Shown in pieces: positions 28,045-32,057 of a stretch of 32,057 nucleotides of DNA; position 1 is the stretch's first letter; each line of letters opens with the position of its first letter. A program made the position numbers and the translations under genes. The stretch is from Arcobacter sp. (GTDB lineage Bacteria > Campylobacterota > Campylobacteria > Campylobacterales > Sulfurimonadaceae), in contig NVXJ01000014.1 in the NCBI GenBank assembly GCA_002733885.1, positions 1-32,057 of the forward strand. The letters are read 5' to 3'. The notes under the pieces are model-generated. The model saw only the letters and a list, made by a program, of their open reading frames with translations, ran no database searches and was not told the DNA's origin.

Positions 28045-29885
28045 TGAGTAAAGTACACGGAACAGATGGTAACTTCCATCAAACAGATGCAAATGGGAAT
28101 AAACATATTATTGTTGACCCAATTACGAGAATTGAGGGGCACCTTAGAATTGAAGCGGTGATAAATAGTGACAATACTATTATAGATGCATGGAGCTCTT
28201 CTACAATGTTTAGAGGGATTGAAACTATCGTAAAAGATAGAGATCCTAGAGATGTAGGTTTGATGACTATGCGTATTTGTGGTGTTTGTACAGGCACACA
28301 TTACCAAAGATCTATTGAAGCAGTAGAAGATGCATTTAATATTACTATCCCTAAAAATGCTCGTATTGTACGTAACCTTATTCAAGGATCACTGCAAGTA
28401 CATGATCACTTTGTGCATTTTTATCATTTACATGCACTGGATTTTGTTGATATTATCTCAGCAACAAAGGCTGACCCTAAAAAGACGGCTGCAGAAGCAG
28501 AGAAGTGGGCAAAAATAGCAGGCACCACGCCATATATGGCAGGTGGAACAGAATTTAAAAGAATACAAGATCGTATAATTAAGTTTGCAAAAGAGGGTCG
28601 TTTAGGTATCTTTGGAAATGGATATTGGGGTAACAAGGGATATAAGCTTACACCTGAACAAAATCTTATTGGAGTAGCTCATTATCTTCAAGGGCTTGAT
28701 GTTCAAAGACGTATGTCTAAAATGCATGCGCTCTTTGGTGGAAAAAGTCCGCATCCACAATCTATTGTTGTTGGTGGGGTTACTTGTGTTCAAGATATCC
28801 AAAACCCTGCACGTATTGCTCTTTTCCAAGAGTTACTTCGTGAAACTACAGATTTTGTAAAAAGAGCATATCTTCCAGATATTTATATGGCAGGAACAGC
28901 CTATGCAGCAGAAGCAACTGATGCATCTCAGTCTTTTCATGGTACTAAACACAAGGGTACTTTAGGTAAAGGAATTGGTGGTTCTGGTGGAGGACTTTTA
29001 TCTTATATGTCTTATGGTGATTTTAGACTAGATGATACAGGTTTTTATAATTCTGCACTCTTTTTACCATCAGGTTTAGTACTAGATGGTGATATCACAA
29101 AGGTACATGAACTTGATGAAGATAAGATCACAGAAGATGTAACCCATTCATGGTTTGAAGGTACAGGGGCTCCTGAACATCCTTATGTTGGAACAACAAT
29201 TCCTGAGTATACAGGACTTGAAAAGAAAGACGATGGGTATGCTTACCTTAAAACAGATGGAAAATATTCTTGGATTAAATCACCACTTTATGATGGACGT
29301 AAGGTAGAGGTTGGCCCACTTGCTCGTATGGTAATTGGATATGTAAAAGGTGATGAAAATATTACTAAATACGTAGGGAATTTTCTTAAACGTTCAGGTC
29401 TTCCACTCACAGTTCTATTCTCTACTGTAGGTAGAACAGCCGCGCGTGCGATAGAAACTGAGATGATAGCTGATGTTATGGAAACTTGGGCAGCAGAACT
29501 GGCAAAAAATGCAGCCTTAGGAGACCTTAGTACTTGGACAGAATTTAACTTTGAAAAAGTAAGTAAAGACTGTAGAGGTAGAGGAATGGCTGAAGCACCT
29601 AGAGGATCATTAGGACATTGGATTGTTATTAAAGATGGTCTAGTAACAAACTTCCAAGCGGTTGTTCCTTCTACATGGAATGCCGGTCCTAGAGGACCAA
29701 ATGGTGAGGTAGGGGCATATGAAGCAGCCCTTATCGGTACCAAGGTTGCTAATCCTGAAGAACCACTGGAAATCATTCGAACTGTACATAGCTTTGACCC
29801 TTGTATTGCTTGTGCTGTACATGTGATGGACACAAATGGTAAGGAGTTAGCTGTGTATAAAGTTGACCCTACCTGCGCATTCTAA
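28044..29885 (+). CDS. hydB: NiFe hydrogenase large subunit
   Basis: VDPITRIEGHLRIE, RICGVCTGTH L1, DPCIACAVH L2 with C-terminal extension VMDTNGKELAVYKVDPTCAF. Confidence 0.97.
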   Translation: MSKVHGTDGNFHQTDANGNKHIIVDPITRIEGHLRIEAVINSDNTIIDAWSSSTMFRGIETIVKDRDPRDVGLMTMRICGVCTGTHYQRSIEAVEDAFNITIPKNARIVRNLIQGSLQVHDHFVHFYHLHALDFVDIISATKADPKKTAAEAEKWAKIAGTTPYMAGGTEFKRIQDRIIKFAKEGRLGIFGNGYWGNKGYKLTPEQNLIGVAHYLQGLDVQRRMSKMHALFGGKSPHPQSIVVGGVTCVQDIQNPARIALFQELLRETTDFVKRAYLPDIYMAGTAYAAEATDASQSFHGTKHKGTLGKGIGGSGGGLLSYMSYGDFRLDDTGFYNSALFLPSGLVLDGDITKVHELDEDKITEDVTHSWFEGTGAPEHPYVGTTIPEYTGLEKKDDGYAYLKTDGKYSWIKSPLYDGRKVEVGPLARMVIGYVKGDENITKYVGNFLKRSGLPLTVLFSTVGRTAARAIETEMIADVMETWAAELAKNAALGDLSTWTEFNFEKVSKDCRGRGMAEAPRGSLGHWIVIKDGLVTNFQAVVPSTWNAGPRGPNGEVGAYEAALIGTKVANPEEPLEIIRTVHSFDPCIACAVHVMDTNGKELAVYKVDPTCAF

Positions 29886-29895
29886 GGAGCTCCTG

Positions 29896-30645
29896 ATGTC
29901 TAAGCAACCAATATATAGACAGATTAAACGTAGAACAGGCGCCTTGAGAATTATTCACTGGGTTAATGTGGTGTGCATGATGGCAGCGATTACAACAGGC
30001 TTGTATATTGCTGCACCGTATTATCAGACATTTATAGCAGATCCGGCTGTAGATAAATATGTTATGGCATATAATCGTTTGATACACTTTATAGTGGCAA
30101 TTATTTTTGATGTGACTTCTATTATTATCTTTTATTTGACCTTCTTTTCTCGTGTAGATAGGCCATGGAAGAAGGTAGTGCCAAATAAAGAAAACTTAAC
30201 AGAATTTGTAGAAGTATTTTTAAACTTAGTAACACTTAATAAACGTAAAAAGTTCAGTTCAGAACATAACGATAGTTTTAATGTTACTATTTTCTTTATC
30301 TTCCATTTCCTTATGATTTGGATGTTATTAACAGGCTTACAGATGTATGTACATGGCTTAGGCTCAGGTCTAAGTAGTGTTGGTGGATGGTGGCCTTGGA
30401 TGTTACACTTTGTCACTGACTGGACAGTCCCTGTAAGTGGTTGGCTGATTGGTGGTGGACCAACAGCAACGCTAATGGATGTACGTATATCGCATCATGT
30501 TACTATGTGGTTGCTTATTACTTGGGTGGTACTTCATATTTATTACCAAGTATGGAGAACTGTCTTTTGGAAAGAAGGTGATATATCCATTATTGTAGGT
30601 GGTAGTAAATATGTTAGGATTAAAGACGAGGAAGAGAAAGACTAG
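29896..30645 (+). CDS. hydC: NiFe hydrogenase cytochrome b subunit
   Basis: RIIHWVNVVCMMAAITTGLYI, HFLMIWMLLTGLQMYVHG, HHVTMWLLITWVVLHIYYQVWRTV; ATG at 29896 with RBS aaggagc. Confidence 0.93.
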   Translation: MSKQPIYRQIKRRTGALRIIHWVNVVCMMAAITTGLYIAAPYYQTFIADPAVDKYVMAYNRLIHFIVAIIFDVTSIIIFYLTFFSRVDRPWKKVVPNKENLTEFVEVFLNLVTLNKRKKFSSEHNDSFNVTIFFIFHFLMIWMLLTGLQMYVHGLGSGLSSVGGWWPWMLHFVTDWTVPVSGWLIGGGPTATLMDVRISHHVTMWLLITWVVLHIYYQVWRTVFWKEGDISIIVGGSKYVRIKDEEEKD

Positions 30646-30670
30646 AACTTTCTCTTAGCAAAGGAAATAT

Positions 30671-31249
30671 GTGGCATATGAAAAAGTAGCACTCATTGGT
30701 ATAGGAAACATTATGTTTCATGATGAAGGACTAGGTGCATATCTTGTGAAATATATTGAAGAAAACTTTGAAGAACACCCTAAACTTACTATTGTTGAGG
30801 GGGGTACTTTAGGGTTTACCCTGATGACGTATTATCAAGAATATGACAAGATTATAGTTGTTGGAACGGGTTCTAAAGAAGGTCCCGTGGGTACTATAGG
30901 TTCTGAAAATGCTGAACAAGTCATGGCAAATGAATCTTCCATACGTAAAACTGCTAATGAAGTTGAGATTACCATGATGATAGAGATATGTTCTTTCCAC
31001 GAAGAGATGGGAGAGGTACAGCTTATCACTATGGTTCCTCATGATATTATTGATGTTAAAAATGCTATGACGCCTGAAGCTTTGGAATATATGCCAAGGC
31101 TTGTAAATGAAACACTTATAGAGTTAGCATCGTCTGATATTATTCTCACACGAAAAAAGTCAGATGAAGTAAGCTTTAAAAGCATTATTGAAGCTTATGC
31201 AAATCCTAAAATTTCAGACTTTACAGATATGTCAAAGTATGTTTCTTAA
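30671..31249 (+). CDS. hydD: Hydrogenase maturation protease
   Basis: VALIGIGNIMFHDEGLGAYLV, EGGTLGFTLM, SFHEEMG; follows hydABC; GTG start. Confidence 0.9.
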   Translation: MAYEKVALIGIGNIMFHDEGLGAYLVKYIEENFEEHPKLTIVEGGTLGFTLMTYYQEYDKIIVVGTGSKEGPVGTIGSENAEQVMANESSIRKTANEVEITMMIEICSFHEEMGEVQLITMVPHDIIDVKNAMTPEALEYMPRLVNETLIELASSDIILTRKKSDEVSFKSIIEAYANPKISDFTDMSKYVS

Positions 31250-31291
31250 ATGCTTAATCTTGCGTACTACTCTTAGCTTGTGAACTCAGTT

Positions 31292-31312
31292 AACAACCTT
31301 ATACTGGTTGTT
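31292..31312 (+). ncRNA. Hairpin AACAACC-ttatact-GGTTGTT in hydD-hypF intergenic region (attenuator/structured leader candidate)
   Basis: 7-bp perfect stem, flanked by complementary GTACTA/TAGTAC (31264-31269 / 31313-31318). Confidence 0.35.
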
Positions 31313-31315
31313 TAG

Positions 31316-31380
31316 TACACAGCTAAATGGAATTAGCTAGTCTGCATAGAAACTAGTAAATATTTCCATTTGGCTGTATA
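31316..31380 (+). repeat. Imperfect 17-bp inverted repeat forming a long hairpin upstream of hypF
   Basis: TACACAGCTAAATGGAA (31316-31332) vs TTCCATTTGGCTGTATA (31364-31380): one mismatch, one G-U; inner stem CTAGT/ACTAG. Confidence 0.6.
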
Positions 31381-31410
31381 GTAAACAAGAATTTAAAACT
31401 AGGAAAAAAG

Positions 31411-32057
31411 ATGTATTTTATCTTTGAGATAGCATTTAGCTCAAACAAAAACTATATAGCCAAGCTTATACGTGCTTATAGCGAAAAAATGGATATTGAA
31501 GTAGAAATAGTTCAAACAGTAGATAAAATTATTATGATTTTTAATAAAGAAGATGAAAAGTTAGAAAATTTTTTATTAGAAATAGAAGATATCATACCTG
31601 CATCACTATTTTTAGGTAAGGGAAAACATTATTTTAGCGACGAAAAACCATCATTTATACCGATAGAAGAAGCAAAGCTACCTGTAAATATTGCTCCCTG
31701 TCCTACTTGTCAAAAAGAGATGTTTGATGTAAGTACGCGTCGTTACTATTATCCCTTCACATCTTGTAATAATTGTGGTTCTCAACATCCTTTTTTAACT
31801 AAATATCCCTATATACGTGAAAATACGACAATGAAGTTTTTAGTACCTTGTTCTGAATGTGAAGAAGAAAGAAAAGATAATTCTTTACGTAAGGATTATC
31901 CTCTAATCTCATGTATAGAGTGTGGTATAGGTTTACGTATGCTTGACAAAGAGACAGAACATATGGCTCTTAATAAAGGTGATTACCGTAATCTTTTTAA
32001 GGCAAGCGCGGGTGCTCTTAGTTCAGGAAAAACAGTTCTTATGAAAACAATGCATGG
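31411..32057 (+). CDS. hypF: HypF-like carbamoyltransferase/hydrogenase maturation protein, 3' truncated by window end
   Basis: HypF-type zinc motifs CPTC-x18-CNNC-x24-CSEC-x17-CIEC, followed by start of YrdC-like region; located after hydABCD. Confidence 0.8.
   Translation, partial: MYFIFEIAFSSNKNYIAKLIRAYSEKMDIEVEIVQTVDKIIMIFNKEDEKLENFLLEIEDIIPASLFLGKGKHYFSDEKPSFIPIEEAKLPVNIAPCPTCQKEMFDVSTRRYYYPFTSCNNCGSQHPFLTKYPYIRENTTMKFLVPCSECEEERKDNSLRKDYPLISCIECGIGLRMLDKETEHMALNKGDYRNLFKASAGALSSGKTVLMKTMH

Noticed and set aside
29288-29833. 181-aa ORF antisense to hydB
   Set aside because: Lies entirely opposite a clearly recognised large subunit; composition looks like a codon-bias shadow with no motif
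31260-31382. tRNA or named metal riboswitch (e.g. NiCo) in hydD-hypF gap
   Set aside because: No tRNA cloverleaf or TPsiC motif recognised and I could not match a known riboswitch consensus; kept only as generic structured RNA

Overview
The window looks like a Campylobacterota-type (epsilonproteobacterial), AT-rich chromosome segment. I judged this from protein content and have not verified it by search. There are three blocks. (1) 1-16.5 kb is a defense island: a complete Type I restriction-modification system (hsdM-hsdS-hsdR); a Septu-like pair (ABC/SMC-type AAA ATPase plus HNH protein); and, on the opposite strand, a two-gene operon. The operon encodes a 1598-aa STAND/NACHT-like NTPase with an N-terminal Cap4/DUF4297-like nuclease domain (Avs-like), overlapping an unrecognised 283-aa protein. 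The right end of the island abuts a sodium:solute symporter gene that stops abruptly mid-gene, so it probably marks an insertion boundary. (2) 17-23.4 kb is ordinary core gene content: DUF3311-like/SSS remnant, SDR-like protein, siroheme/precorrin-2 enzymes, FlhB-CTD-like and FliK-like flagellar proteins, and a SulP transporter. It includes a 126-bp MITE-like element with 19-bp perfect terminal inverted repeats. (3) 23.9-32 kb is a NiFe hydrogenase locus. A TetR-family regulator overlaps a cytosolic group-2/HupUV-like hydrogenase pair whose large subunit lacks the C-terminal processing peptide. These are followed by a Tat-exported respiratory hydrogenase hydABCD and a partial hypF. The most interesting signals are the Cap4-STAND plus unknown partner operon, the TetR/sensor-like hydrogenase module with a shared palindromic operator candidate in front of tetR and hydA, and a structured intergenic region between hydD and hypF.
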